The position numbers and the translations under genes were made by a program. A model generated the notes under the pieces. The model had not been told where the DNA came from, made no database searches, and saw only the letters and a list, made by a program, of their open reading frames with translations. Source: Marinovum algicola (GTDB lineage Bacteria > Pseudomonadota > Alphaproteobacteria > Rhodobacterales > Rhodobacteraceae). From it: a stretch of DNA of 64,000 bases. The stretch's first letter is position 1; every line of letters starts with the position of its first letter. Positions 35,837 through 45,231 of the stretch are shown here, piece after piece. The stretch covers positions 248,001 through 312,000 of the forward strand of contig NZ_FNYY01000003.1 in NCBI RefSeq assembly GCF_900109145.1, given 5' to 3'.

Positions 35837-36031
35837 TTACAACCGACCAGCCCGCCGCGCCATGCGGATTGCGCGCTTGGCCTGTTGCGCCTGAGCCTTG
35901 GTTTGCTTTGGGCTGTTTCCCCGCGCGCCGCTGCGTTTGGTGACCCGGTCGATGCCGGCATCGACGCCACGGCTCATCGCCTTTTTCAGAAACATCCGCA
36001 CGACCATGTTGATCAGTTGATTGGCGTTCAT
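35837..36031 (-). CDS. Small basic conserved hypothetical protein (64 aa)
   Basis: A 64-residue protein starting MNANQLINMVVRMFLKKAMS, amphipathic at the N-terminus and strongly basic at the C-terminus (RAIRMARRAGRL). GGGAG sits eight bases ahead of the ATG. The frame is open further upstream into scpB, but the ribosome site and composition support this start. I believe similar short proteins occur in other Rhodobacteraceae. The function is unknown; RNA or membrane-surface binding would fit the charge pattern. Confidence 0.7.
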   Translation of the reverse strand: MNANQLINMVVRMFLKKAMSRGVDAGIDRVTKRSGARGNSPKQTKAQAQQAKRAIRMARRAGRL

Positions 36032-36101
36032 CGCCCGCTCTCCCGTATGATGTGCCCATGGAATAACAGCAAATCGTGCCAGAATATGGGCGTTCCCGCG
36101 G

Positions 36102-36764
36102 TCAGTCTTCGAAAAGCTCGCTTTGTCCCGCTTCCGCCTCGGGTTCGTCCTCGCCTTCGCCGAATTGCGGCGTGCCGGGCAGCGGCCGGCTCTCCAGCAG
36201 GCCCGCCTGGCGCAGTTCCTTGAGCCCCGGCAGGTCGCGCGCGCTTTCCAGCCCGAAATGATCGAGGAATTCCGGCGTGACAACGAAGGTCACCGGCCGC
36301 CCCGGCGTCATCTTGCGGCGGCCAAAGCGGATCCACTCCATTTCCAAAAGCTGATCCACCGTACCGCGCGACACGCTCACACCACGAATTTCCTCGATCT
36401 CGGCGCGGGTGACCGGCTGGTGATACGCAATGATCGCCAGCGTCTCGATGGCGGCGCGTGACAGCTTGCGGGTCTCGACCGTTTCCTTCTGCATCAGAAA
36501 GGCCAGATCGGCGGCGGTGCGCATCGCCCAGGCCTCGCCGACCTTGATGACCTGCACGCCGCGCCCCTCGTACCGCCGGCGCAGATGCACCAGCGCCTCG
36601 GCGGCATCGCAGCCATGCGGCATTCGGGCCTCGAGATCCCTGACCGTCACCGGCTCGGCGCTCGCAAAGAGCACGGCTTCGACCATCCGCTCCTGTTCCG
36701 CCATGGGCGGGGCTGCGAAGAGGCTTTTCTCTTCGGTGTCAGTCGATTGCACGTCGTCGCTCAT
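36102..36764 (-). CDS. scpB: Segregation and condensation protein B
   Basis: A 220-residue winged-helix protein of the SMC-ScpAB condensin. LEARMPHGCDAAEALVHLRR and LSRAAIETLAIIAYHQPVTR are the family motifs, followed by IEEIRGVSVSRGTVDQLLE. The C-terminus is acidic. Its ATG abuts the scpA stop codon, so the two are coupled. Confidence 0.95.
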   Translation of the reverse strand: MSDDVQSTDTEEKSLFAAPPMAEQERMVEAVLFASAEPVTVRDLEARMPHGCDAAEALVHLRRRYEGRGVQVIKVGEAWAMRTAADLAFLMQKETVETRKLSRAAIETLAIIAYHQPVTRAEIEEIRGVSVSRGTVDQLLEMEWIRFGRRKMTPGRPVTFVVTPEFLDHFGLESARDLPGLKELRQAGLLESRPLPGTPQFGEGEDEPEAEAGQSELFED

Positions 36765-37562
36765 CTATTTATCCGTGATCCGGCGAAGCTCGATCGCCTC
36801 GAATGTGCCTTGCTGGCGCAATTCCGCCTTGCCCTCCTTGACCAGTTGCAACGAGGCCGCAAAGGTCGCCGCGGTGGCCGAACGGAGCCGCACCGGGTCT
36901 GCCGCCCAACCTTCTGGAAGATATAGGGAAATATCGGTCCAGGTGCCGGCGAACCCGATCATGCCCCGCATCCGCTCCAGCGCCTCTTCCATGGTAAAGA
37001 CCGAGTCGCGGTCCATCACGAAGGGACGGAATTCGTCGCGCGTGCGGATGCGGGCATAGCCCTGCATCAAGTCCAGCAAGGTCGCCGTGTAAGTCACTGA
37101 CTTCACGCGCTCAACCGTCTCCGGCACCCCGCGCGCGAAAACATCGCGCCCAAGCCGGTTGCGGGCCATGAGCTGGGCGGCGGCGGTGCGCATCGCCTGC
37201 AAACGTTCGAGCTGGAACGCCAGATGCGCCGCCAGGTCCTCGCCCGACGGACCTTCTTCCTCGGGATCGGGCGGCAACAGCAGCCGCGATTTGAGAAAGG
37301 CCAGCCAGGCCGCCATGACCAGGTAATCCGCCGCCAGCTCGATCCTGAGCGCCTTGGCCTTTTCGACAAAGGCCAGGTATTGCCGCGCCAGTTCCAGCAC
37401 CGAGATCTTGCGCAGATCGACCTTTTGCGTGCGCGACAGCATCAGAAGCAGGTCGAGCGGACCTTCGAAACCGTCGACATCGACGATCAGCGCCTCGGCC
37501 GCCAGCCGGTCAGCAACGCTTTGCGGCTCTTGCGGTGTCTCGTCGAATTCGATTTCGTCCAT
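36765..37562 (-). CDS. scpA: Segregation and condensation protein A
   Basis: A 265-residue kleisin subunit of the bacterial condensin. VDVDGFEGPLDLLLMLSRTQ is the N-terminal family signature, and LAADYLVMAAWLAFLKSRLL follows. The C-terminal winged helix binds SMC. It lies three bases downstream of nagZ in the leftward operon SPOR-nagZ-scpA-scpB. Confidence 0.95.
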   Translation of the reverse strand: MDEIEFDETPQEPQSVADRLAAEALIVDVDGFEGPLDLLLMLSRTQKVDLRKISVLELARQYLAFVEKAKALRIELAADYLVMAAWLAFLKSRLLLPPDPEEEGPSGEDLAAHLAFQLERLQAMRTAAAQLMARNRLGRDVFARGVPETVERVKSVTYTATLLDLMQGYARIRTRDEFRPFVMDRDSVFTMEEALERMRGMIGFAGTWTDISLYLPEGWAADPVRLRSATAATFAASLQLVKEGKAELRQQGTFEAIELRRITDK

Positions 37563-37565
37563 AGC

Positions 37566-38564
37566 CTAGCGCCTTGCCAGAAGCGCCTCAAACTGCGCAT
37601 CCAGAGCCTCGGTGTCAACCTCTCCTGCCGGCTGGCGCAGCGCCAGCGCGGCGCGTCCACGCAGCATCGCGCCCTCACTCATCGGCCCGGCGTTGTCGGC
37701 AACGTCGCGCATCTCGTCGAGATAGCCGTTGCAATGCAGCACCAGGTCACAGCCGGCGGCGATCGCCGCTTTGGCGCGGTCGCCCGGCGTGCCGCTCAGC
37801 GCCTGCATCGAGATGTCGTCGGTCATCAGCAAACCGGCAAAGCCGATCTCTTCACGGATCAGGTTGATCATCGCACCGGATTGCGTGGCCGGGAAATGTG
37901 GATCGACCGCCTCGAAGATCATATGCGCGGTCATGCCCATCGGCACATCGCTCAGCGCGGCAAAGGGCACCCAATCGACCGCCCGCAGCTCATGCACAGA
38001 GGCCCGCGTATGCGGCAGCTCGAGATGGCTGTCGACACGGCCCCGGCCATGGCCCGGGATGTGTTTCATCACCGGCAGCACGCCACCATCGAGCAGCCCG
38101 CGCACCACCGCGCGGCCGACGTCGGTCACCTGGTCGGGGGTTTCGCCGTAGCAGCGGTTGCGCAGGAACTCATGCGTGCCTTCGCCCGCCACATCCAGCG
38201 TCGGGATGCAATTGACGTCGATGCCAAAGCCGCGCAGCTCTTCGGCCATGATCCGGGCGCGCAGGTACATGCCCTCGGGCGCTCTCGCGCCGAGCCGCGC
38301 CACATCGGTCAGCGGCGGACGCCAGCGCCGTGCCAGAGGCGGCAGGATGCGCTGCACCCGGCCGCCTTCCTGATCGATCAGGATCGCGGCGTCGCGGCCC
38401 ACGGTTGCGCGCAGATCTTCGCACAGCGCGCGGAGCTGCGCCGCATCGCCAATGTTGCGGGCGAACAGGATAAAGCCCCAGGGGTCCACATCGCGAAAGA
38501 ATTGCCGTTCAACGCCGGTCAGCTTCTCCCCGCGCGGGGCGAAAATCGCGGCGGTGGCGGTCAT
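37566..38564 (-). CDS. nagZ: Beta-N-acetylhexosaminidase NagZ
   Basis: A 332-residue family 3 glycosidase of peptidoglycan recycling; it removes N-acetylglucosamine from anhydromuropeptides in the cytoplasm. ILIDQEGGRVQR holds substrate-binding residues, and MKHIPGHGRGRVDSHLELP is the KH(F/I)PGHG signature with the catalytic Asp/His loop. LLMTDDISMQAL carries the nucleophile Asp. The ATG overlaps the stop of the SPOR gene (ATGA); a seven-codon upstream extension is unlikely. Confidence 0.95.
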   Translation of the reverse strand: MTATAAIFAPRGEKLTGVERQFFRDVDPWGFILFARNIGDAAQLRALCEDLRATVGRDAAILIDQEGGRVQRILPPLARRWRPPLTDVARLGARAPEGMYLRARIMAEELRGFGIDVNCIPTLDVAGEGTHEFLRNRCYGETPDQVTDVGRAVVRGLLDGGVLPVMKHIPGHGRGRVDSHLELPHTRASVHELRAVDWVPFAALSDVPMGMTAHMIFEAVDPHFPATQSGAMINLIREEIGFAGLLMTDDISMQALSGTPGDRAKAAIAAGCDLVLHCNGYLDEMRDVADNAGPMSEGAMLRGRAALALRQPAGEVDTEALDAQFEALLARR

Positions 38565-39619
38565 TTCACCACGACCGGAATGCAATCGGCCCGTTCCGCC
38601 ACCAGCGCGGCACAGAACCGGCGGGCCTCGGCCAGATCGCCAAAGCCATGGGCGCGCAGACGATAGAAGGTGCGGCCGCCGCTCTTGGCTTTCTGGATCA
38701 CCCGCGCCTTGCCGTCAAAGAAGCTGTCGAACCGGCCCGAAATCCGGCCCCATTCCTGCTCGGCGACCTCGGCGCTCTCATAGGCGCCCAGTTGCACAAG
38801 GCGGGTGCCGGTGGCCAGATCCGCGGCGGCCAGCGTCGCCACCTCGGCCACGGCGGGGGTGGCGGCCACCGGGGTGACGGCGGACACCTGGCTGGCGCGG
38901 ACAAGCTCGGCGGGGCGGTTGCGCGGGCGCGGGCTGCGACGTACGCCGGGCCCGGTGACCACCGGCGCCTGTTCTTCCGCCACCGGTTTCAGCGCGGTCT
39001 TGACCGGCTGTCCCGCGGCAGGCGCGTCATCGCCCAGCGGCATGGCATCCGCGACCACCTGATCGACCAGCGCCTGGATCGTGGCATCGCCGTCCGGTTT
39101 GGGGGCGGTGCCCCCCTCGACCCGGTTGGTCATGATCGCCAGGGACGCGGGCACCGGCGCGGCCTCATCGGTGTCGGGCAAAGTGGCCAGTTCGGTCTGC
39201 GCTGCGGCCTCCTGGCTGCGCAGGCGCGGCGCTTCGCGCGGGACGTCTTCTTCTTCCAGCCCCACCGGTTGCGGCGCCAGCGCCACCCGGTCGACCGGGC
39301 CCGAGGCGGTGCCACGGCCGGCCACCTCATTGACGGCCAGGCCCTGGTGATCGGCGGCTTCGCCGCCGGGGTTTTCCGGCGCCACGCGCCAGGGCCCTGA
39401 GGTTGCCTTGACCACCGGCACGCCGGACACATCTCGCACCAGTAGCTGGTAGCCCCAGATGCCCACGCCCAGCAATAGCGCCAGCGACACCGCCGCCCCC
39501 GCCACATTGGCATAGGTGCCCATGCCGGCGCCCTTGCGACCGGGTTCAGGGGTATGTGTCTGGAATCCGCCTTGCCCACCGTATCCCACCGGGGATCCGG
39601 ACATCTGGTAATCTGCCAT
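38561..39619 (-). CDS. SPOR-domain cell-envelope protein
   Basis: A 352-residue protein: a short cytoplasmic N-terminus, one membrane segment (about 40-62, AGAAVSLALLLGVGIWGYQL), a long Pro/Ala/Glu-rich periplasmic linker, and a C-terminal SPOR domain (about 270-350, starting LVQLGAYESAEVAEQEWGRI). SPOR domains bind denuded septal peptidoglycan, so it probably acts at the division site. It is coupled to nagZ, which also handles peptidoglycan. Confidence 0.9.
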   Translation of the reverse strand: MADYQMSGSPVGYGGQGGFQTHTPEPGRKGAGMGTYANVAGAAVSLALLLGVGIWGYQLLVRDVSGVPVVKATSGPWRVAPENPGGEAADHQGLAVNEVAGRGTASGPVDRVALAPQPVGLEEEDVPREAPRLRSQEAAAQTELATLPDTDEAAPVPASLAIMTNRVEGGTAPKPDGDATIQALVDQVVADAMPLGDDAPAAGQPVKTALKPVAEEQAPVVTGPGVRRSPRPRNRPAELVRASQVSAVTPVAATPAVAEVATLAAADLATGTRLVQLGAYESAEVAEQEWGRISGRFDSFFDGKARVIQKAKSGGRTFYRLRAHGFGDLAEARRFCAALVAERADCIPVVVK

Positions 39620-39696
39620 TTTCGCCTCTCCGCTCCCCGCGATACGCGCCGCGGGGTTATGCTACTGACTGCTCTATTGACCGGCGACCAGATGTC

Positions 39697-41442
39697 TTAG
39701 CGCATCTCCTCCACCGGGGTCACGCCAAGGATACCAAGACCGGCGGAAATAACAACCGACACGGCCCGCGCCAATGCGATTTTCGCCAGCGATGTGTCCC
39801 GGTCACCCTCTTGCAGGAAACGCAGCTCGGGCAGATCGTTGCCCCGGTTCCAGAGCGTGTGGAATTCGCCAGCAAGTTCATAGAGATAGAAAGCAACGCG
39901 ATGCGGCTCATGGGTGCGCGCCGCGATCTCGACAAGGCGCGGCCATTCGGCCAGTTTCTTGGCCACCGCCAGTTCCGCCGCATGGTCCAGCTTGGCCAGA
40001 TCGGCCCGGCTCGGCGCGCCGGCCTCGGGCGCCATGCCTGCGTCGCGGGCCTTGCGCAGCACCGAATGCACCCGGGCATTGGCATATTGCACGTAGAACA
40101 CCGGGTTTTCGCGGCTCTGTTCCAGCACCTTGTCGAAATCGAAATCCAGCGGCGCATCGTTCTTGCGCGTGAGCATGACAAAGCGGGTCACGTCGGGCCC
40201 GACCTGATCGACGACATCGCGCAGGGTGACGAAAGTGCCGGCGCGTTTCGACATCTTGAAAGGCGCGCCGTTCTTGTAGAGCTTGACCAGCTGCGTCAGC
40301 TTGATGTCGAGCGGCGTCTTGCCGTCCGACAGCGCCGAAACGGCCGCCTTCATGCGCTTGACATAGCCGCCGTGATCGGCGCCGAAGACATCGATAAGGC
40401 CGTCGAAGCCTCTGGATATCTTGTCATAGTGATAGGCGATGTCCGGCGCGAAATAGGTCCAGCTGCCGTCGGATTTCTTGATCGGCCGGTCCACGTCATC
40501 GCCATGGGCGGTGGATTTGAACAGGGTCTGCTCCCGCGGTTCCCAATCCTCGGGCTTTTTGCCCTTGGGCGGCTCGAGCGTGCCGCGATAGATCAGCCCC
40601 TTGGCGTCGAGGTCCTGGATCGCGGCTTCGATCCGGCCGGTGCCATAAAGCGATTTCTCGGAATAGAAATGATCCATCTGCACGCCCAGCAGGCCCAGAT
40701 CGGCGCGGATCAGTTCCATCATCGCCTCGGTGGCATAGTCGCGCACCTCGGCCAGCCAGACCTCTTCGCCCTGGTCGACATAGGCGTCGCCGACCTTGTC
40801 CTTGAGCGCCTCGCCCACCGGGATCAGGTAATCGCCGGGATAGGTGCCGTCTTCGAAGGCGACTTCCTGACCATGTGCCTCGAGATACCGGAGATAGACC
40901 GAGCGGGCCAGCACATCGACCTGTGCGCCGCCGTCATTGATGTAATATTCGCGGGTCACCGTATGGCCGGAATAATCCAGCAGGCTGGCCAGCGCGTCGC
41001 CAAAGACCGCGCCCCGGGTGTGGCCCACGTGCAGCGGGCCGGTGGGGTTGGCCGAGACATATTCGACGTTGATCTTCTGGCCCTGCCCCATGTCGGAGCG
41101 GCCGAAATCCCTGCCCTGCGTCAGGACCGTGCCGACCACGCCCTGCCAGACGGCGGGCGACAGCCGCATGTTGAGAAAGCCGGGGCCGGCAACATCGGCC
41201 TCGGTGATCCGATCGTCGGCGCGCAGCTTATCGGCCAGCGCCTCGGCGATGTCGCGGGGCTTTTTCTGCGCCGGTTTGGCCAGCACCATCGCGGCATTGG
41301 TGGCCATGTCGCCGTGCAGCGGATCGCGCGGCGGTTCCACCGCCACATTGGCGAAATCGAGGCCCTCGGGCAGCAAGCCCTCGGCGGTCATCTGGTCGAG
41401 CGCGGCAATCACCGTCCCGCGCAGGTCGGAAAAGAGGTTCAT
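39697..41442 (-). CDS. argS: Arginyl-tRNA synthetase
   Basis: A 581-residue class I synthetase. The HIGH motif is in [12 protein letters not shown], the KMSK loop in [14 protein letters not shown], and the C-terminal DALR domain ends PVEEMR. The start at 41442 gives the normal MNLFSDLRG beginning; five further codons are open upstream. It heads the leftward run argS-SPOR-nagZ-scpA-scpB, with 77 bases between argS and the SPOR gene. Confidence 0.97.
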   Translation of the reverse strand: MNLFSDLRGTVIAALDQMTAEGLLPEGLDFANVAVEPPRDPLHGDMATNAAMVLAKPAQKKPRDIAEALADKLRADDRITEADVAGPGFLNMRLSPAVWQGVVGTVLTQGRDFGRSDMGQGQKINVEYVSANPTGPLHVGHTRGAVFGDALASLLDYSGHTVTREYYINDGGAQVDVLARSVYLRYLEAHGQEVAFEDGTYPGDYLIPVGEALKDKVGDAYVDQGEEVWLAEVRDYATEAMMELIRADLGLLGVQMDHFYSEKSLYGTGRIEAAIQDLDAKGLIYRGTLEPPKGKKPEDWEPREQTLFKSTAHGDDVDRPIKKSDGSWTYFAPDIAYHYDKISRGFDGLIDVFGADHGGYVKRMKAAVSALSDGKTPLDIKLTQLVKLYKNGAPFKMSKRAGTFVTLRDVVDQVGPDVTRFVMLTRKNDAPLDFDFDKVLEQSRENPVFYVQYANARVHSVLRKARDAGMAPEAGAPSRADLAKLDHAAELAVAKKLAEWPRLVEIAARTHEPHRVAFYLYELAGEFHTLWNRGNDLPELRFLQEGDRDTSLAKIALARAVSVVISAGLGILGVTPVEEMR

Positions 41443-41544
41443 CGTCTGGTCCTTCAAGCTTGCCCGGGGTTTATCATGCCGCGCGCGGGCGTCAATCGAA
41501 GCCTAGGGCCGAGGCCCGGCCCGCCGGCGGCACGCGCCGGCCTG

Positions 41545-42702
41545 TCAGCCGTCGCCCGTCGACCCGCCGCAGAGCTGTCGGTTCGATTGCAGGGCGAAGC
41601 GATCGGTCATGCCCGCGATGTAATCCGACACGCTGCGCGCGCGTCTGACCATGTCATCGGGCGCCTGTCGCAACTCGGCGTGCCAGGCTTCGGGCAGCAA
41701 ATCGGGGCTTTTCATGTAGATCGCAAAGAGGTTTTCCACCGCCTGCCCGACCTCGCGGCGCACCTCCATCACACCCGGCGCCCGGTACATGCGCTGGAAC
41801 AGGAAGCTGCGGATCGCCTGAATGTCCTGCCAGAGCGGCGTCGAAAACCGGACCACCGGGCCGGAATGCTCGCGGATGTCCTGAGCCGAGGTGGCGCCGG
41901 TCTCCTGCAAAAGCGCCGCAGACGTGTCGATCACATCTGCAACCATCACACCAAAGACGCGCCGCAAGCCTTCGTGGCGCCTGCGTTTTTCCTCCAATCC
42001 GGGATATCTCGCATCAACCTCGGCGAAACAGGCGCCGACAATCGGCAGATCGCAGATATCCGCCTCGGTAAAGAGCCCGGCGCGCAGCCCGTCGTGCAGA
42101 TCGTGGTTGTTGTAAGCGACGTCATCGGCAATGGCCGCAACCTGTGCCTCGGCGCTGGCGTGGGTGTGCAATTCAAGGTCGTGCCGGGCATCATATGCGG
42201 CCAGGGCCCAGGGCAGATCGCCCACCACGGGACCGTTATGTTTGGCAATGCCTTCAAGGGTTTCCCAAGTGAGGTTCAACCCGTCGAACTCGGCGTAGTG
42301 CTGCTCGAGCCTGGTGACGATGCGCAACGCCTGGGCGTTGTGGTCAAAGCCGCCGTATGGCGTCATCAAGGCGTCGAGCACATCCTCGCCGGTGTGACCG
42401 AACGGCGTATGCCCGAGGTCATGCGCCAGGGCCACCGCCTCGGTCAGTTCCTGGTTGAGCCCCAGCGCGCCCGAGATCGTCCGCGCCACCTGGGCCACCT
42501 CGATCGAATGGGTCAGCCGGGTACGGTAATAATCGCCTTCGTGCTCGACAAAAACCTGGGTCTTGTGTTTGAGCCTGCGAAAGGCGCTGGAATGGATGAT
42601 CCGGTCGCGATCGCGTTGAAAACACGAGCGAAAATGGCTCTCTTCTTCCGGTTTGAGACGTCCGCGCGAAGTTTCGGGTCGGGACGCATAAGGCGCGATC
42701 AT
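41545..42702 (-). CDS. dgt: Deoxyguanosinetriphosphate triphosphohydrolase-like protein
   Basis: A 385-residue HD-domain enzyme. Metal ligands are in RLTHSIEV and ALAHDLGHTPFGHTGEDVL, and the later Asp in IADDVAYNNHDLHDG. The PEEESHFRSCFQRDRDRIIH N-terminus is typical. It hydrolyses dNTPs to deoxynucleosides and triphosphate. It is transcribed divergently from erpA. Confidence 0.93.
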   Translation of the reverse strand: MIAPYASRPETSRGRLKPEEESHFRSCFQRDRDRIIHSSAFRRLKHKTQVFVEHEGDYYRTRLTHSIEVAQVARTISGALGLNQELTEAVALAHDLGHTPFGHTGEDVLDALMTPYGGFDHNAQALRIVTRLEQHYAEFDGLNLTWETLEGIAKHNGPVVGDLPWALAAYDARHDLELHTHASAEAQVAAIADDVAYNNHDLHDGLRAGLFTEADICDLPIVGACFAEVDARYPGLEEKRRRHEGLRRVFGVMVADVIDTSAALLQETGATSAQDIREHSGPVVRFSTPLWQDIQAIRSFLFQRMYRAPGVMEVRREVGQAVENLFAIYMKSPDLLPEAWHAELRQAPDDMVRRARSVSDYIAGMTDRFALQSNRQLCGGSTGDG

Positions 42703-42712
42703 CGCAGCCTCC

Positions 42713-42741
42713 TTGTTGACGGCCTGCGCCGCTTCTATATT
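42713..42741 (+). promoter_or_regulatory. Putative erpA promoter
   Basis: -35 TTGTTG (42713-42718), 17-base spacer, -10 TATATT (42736-42741), 64 bases ahead of the erpA ATG. Confidence 0.5.
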
Positions 42742-42804
42742 GCACCATGGAAGACGATAAAACCGCCCGGCAGGGCGTTTGTGCAGGAAAACCGGAGATT
42801 TGTC

Positions 42805-43128
42805 ATGCAGTTGCCGCCGAAAGTGACCGAGCGCGCCTTTGAACGCCTGGCCGAGATCGGCGCCAGTGCCGAGGGCAAGGCCCTTCGCGTGGCCGTGGAG
42901 GGCGGCGGATGCTCGGGCTTTCAGTACGATATCCGGCTCGACAACCCGTCCGACGATGACCTCGTGCTTGAAAGCAAAGGCGAAAAGGTTGTGGTAGACG
43001 CGGTGTCGCTGCCGTTTCTGACCGAGGCGGTCATCGATTTCAGCGAAGAGCTGATCGGCGCGCGTTTCGTGATCGAGAACCCCAATGCCACCAGCGCCTG
43101 CGGCTGCGGCACGTCATTTTCGATCTGA
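42805..43128 (+). CDS. erpA: A-type iron-sulfur carrier ErpA/IscA
   Basis: A 107-residue HesB-like protein with the three cluster-binding cysteines in GGGCSGFQYD and SACGCGTSFS. It passes [4Fe-4S] clusters to target proteins. It is not part of an isc or suf operon here. GGAGAT precedes the ATG. The gene ends seven bases before the convergent EamA gene. Confidence 0.93.
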   Translation: MQLPPKVTERAFERLAEIGASAEGKALRVAVEGGGCSGFQYDIRLDNPSDDDLVLESKGEKVVVDAVSLPFLTEAVIDFSEELIGARFVIENPNATSACGCGTSFSI

Positions 43129-43135
43129 GGTTGGA

Positions 43136-44071
43136 TCAGCCCCGTGCCAAGACGGGCTTGCGAAAGCTGACCGGCATCGCATGGTCCGGCGCGGTTTCCG
43201 CCTGGGATTGATCGAATACCAGGTAAGCGCCTGAAACCATGACGATAATCGCGCCGATCAGCGTGCTGGCCTGGGGCACTTCGTTGAACACGACCAGCCC
43301 GATCAGCACCATCCAGACGAATTGCAGATTCATCAGCGGTGTGACCGCATAGGCGGTGAGATGGCGCAGCGCGATCACCAGAAGCAGCCGCGCCGAAAAC
43401 AGCACCACCGCGCAGAGCACCGCCATCATCAGATCGAACAGCGGCATCGGCTGCCAGCCCAGAGGCGCCAGAAGCAGCATCGACAGGAAGACCGCGAGCT
43501 GCGGATAGAAAACCTGGGCCAGCGGCGTGTTCTCGCGCCGCCCGATGTAGCGCGACAGCACGATCGAACCGGTGCCCGAGACCGCGCCGATGAAGGCCGC
43601 GATGTGGCCTGTGGTTATCGTCGACAGGCGAATCTCGACCATGCACAGCACCCCGAGAAAGCCGCATCCCAGCGCGACCCAGGCAGCCGGGCGCACCCGT
43701 TCCCCAAGAATCGGCCCCGACATCAGCGCCGAAAGCAGCGGCACCAGCGCGACAAAGAGAAAGACCTGCGCCAGCGCCAAAGTTGCCAGCGCATAAAAGA
43801 ACATCACCGTCGCCACCACCGTCAGCGCGGCGCGCATCGCCATCACGCCGGGGAAATTGGTGCGCAGGGTCACCTTTTCGCCGCGTACCCGGCTGCTGCC
43901 GAGCGACATCAGCGCGATCAGCAGCGCAATGATGCTCAGAAGCTGCGGCGCGCCATAGGATTGCGCCAGGTATTTCGTGATCGCATCGGAAAAGGTGATC
44001 AGCAGCGTATAGATCAGCACCAGCCCGGTGCCGAAAGTCGTGATACTGATCCCTGCCGGCCCCACCCGCAT
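43136..44071 (-). CDS. EamA/DMT-family transporter
   Basis: A 311-residue inner-membrane protein with ten predicted hydrophobic helices in two EamA repeats (QVFLFVALVPLLSALMSGPI in the first, TPLMNLQFVWMVLIGLVVF in the second). DMT proteins move metabolites, often outward. Its ATG overlaps the stop of the upstream 365-residue gene by one base (TGATG), so it is translationally coupled. Together with the short peptide gene further upstream it makes a three-gene operon. Confidence 0.9.
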   Translation of the reverse strand: MRVGPAGISITTFGTGLVLIYTLLITFSDAITKYLAQSYGAPQLLSIIALLIALMSLGSSRVRGEKVTLRTNFPGVMAMRAALTVVATVMFFYALATLALAQVFLFVALVPLLSALMSGPILGERVRPAAWVALGCGFLGVLCMVEIRLSTITTGHIAAFIGAVSGTGSIVLSRYIGRRENTPLAQVFYPQLAVFLSMLLLAPLGWQPMPLFDLMMAVLCAVVLFSARLLLVIALRHLTAYAVTPLMNLQFVWMVLIGLVVFNEVPQASTLIGAIIVMVSGAYLVFDQSQAETAPDHAMPVSFRKPVLARG

Positions 44072-45168
44072 CAGGCGCTAACCTTTTGTGCGCGGGCGAA
44101 TTCTTCGAAAAACGCCTCGAAATGCCCGGTCGAGGCCTCGGCCTGGGCCAGTCGCGCGCGGGCGGTGTCGGTCAGGTTGGCGCCGATCTGGCTGCGCATC
44201 GCGGCCCAGGCGTCAGAGCGGTCGTCCATGCGGAACAGCTGAACCGAGATTTCGCGCAGCGCCGCCGATCCGGCGCGCGGCCGGTGAATGGCCAAGGCCC
44301 CCGACTGGCCCCTGCGGCGCAACGGCACTTCGCCAAAGGGCGTTTTTCCCTGAACGCCGGCAAGCCAGGACGAGGTCAGATATTCGTGATAGACATCGGC
44401 CACGGGCCGCTGCCCCGGCTGGCCTGCATCCAATTCTGAAATCTCAAATTCGCTCATCTTGCAATTGATCCACTCTTCCCAAATCCCCGAGGGGTTGAAA
44501 CCTGCATAGCGCATTGCCACGCAAATCTCAGCAAGAAGATCCAGGTTTCCGTCAAGAAAAGCCAAAAGCCCTGCATTCTCCAGCGACCGCAGCTCATTCG
44601 GCCCCAGATCCGGGTCTTTCCGCCCATACTCCGAGAGGTAGAATACGATGTGCGTCAGCTCGAAGGCAGCCTTTTTGTTGGGCAATGCAAAGCGTTCCGG
44701 ACGCGCAATGAAGTCACGCAGACGCGCTTCAGCGGCACCCTGGTCGCCAAGTGGATCCATTCCGCGCCGTTGCATCAGCCGAAAAGCCTCGGCACGTTGG
44801 ATGTCAGAGGTCTCTCCGCCGACCAGATCCTGCCGCAGCGCCCAGGCGCACATCGATTCGGCATGATCACCCGGCATCCCGAGCGCCTCGAGATCGAGGG
44901 TCAGCGAGAGGATGAAGCGATAATATTGGGGAAAGAACGCCAGCTTTTCGCGGGCGTTGTCATAGAAGGCGCCATAAGGCTCCAGCAGCGTCGCCGGAAC
45001 CTCCTGGCCGGTGCATTCGAGGATGTTCAGCAGCTCGGCGTTTTCCTTGAGCCAGAACACATCCTCGGGGCCGCGCCGATGCGCGGCGAATGAGCGGATG
45101 AGCGCGCCGGAACGCGCCGCTCGCCGCTCCCTGGGGCCGGGCACATTCAAATAGACAACGTTCGACAT
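44071..45168 (-). CDS. Unknown protein, middle gene of the short-peptide operon
   Basis: A 365-residue soluble, helix-rich protein that I cannot place in a characterised family. The most motif-like region is AAFELTHIVFYLSEYGRKDP (about 189-208). Other conserved-looking stretches are EVCV-type cysteine sites (LAEICVAMRYAG, ESMCAWALRQ, EWINCKMSEF). There is no signal peptide or membrane segment. A strong GGAGGA ribosome site stands eight bases before the ATG. It lies 63 bases downstream of the 57-residue peptide gene and overlaps the transporter start. A partner or modifying role for the peptide is inferred from order only. Confidence 0.75.
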   Translation of the reverse strand: MSNVVYLNVPGPRERRAARSGALIRSFAAHRRGPEDVFWLKENAELLNILECTGQEVPATLLEPYGAFYDNAREKLAFFPQYYRFILSLTLDLEALGMPGDHAESMCAWALRQDLVGGETSDIQRAEAFRLMQRRGMDPLGDQGAAEARLRDFIARPERFALPNKKAAFELTHIVFYLSEYGRKDPDLGPNELRSLENAGLLAFLDGNLDLLAEICVAMRYAGFNPSGIWEEWINCKMSEFEISELDAGQPGQRPVADVYHEYLTSSWLAGVQGKTPFGEVPLRRRGQSGALAIHRPRAGSAALREISVQLFRMDDRSDAWAAMRSQIGANLTDTARARLAQAEASTGHFEAFFEEFARAQKVSA

Positions 45169-45231
45169 GATTGGGTCCTCCGATGAATATCAAATGCGCC
45201 CGGTCCGAGCGTGTTCAGTCCTGCGCGCCGC

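Noticed and set aside
35753-36223. A plus-strand open frame starting in the AT-rich repeats
   Set aside because: Its start is made of repeat sequence and its remainder is antisense to the small basic protein and scpB.
39556-43128. A plus-strand open frame of 1190 codons
   Set aside because: It runs antisense through argS and dgt and only its end coincides with erpA. The composition is that of a GC-rich shadow frame; erpA begins at the ATG at 42805.
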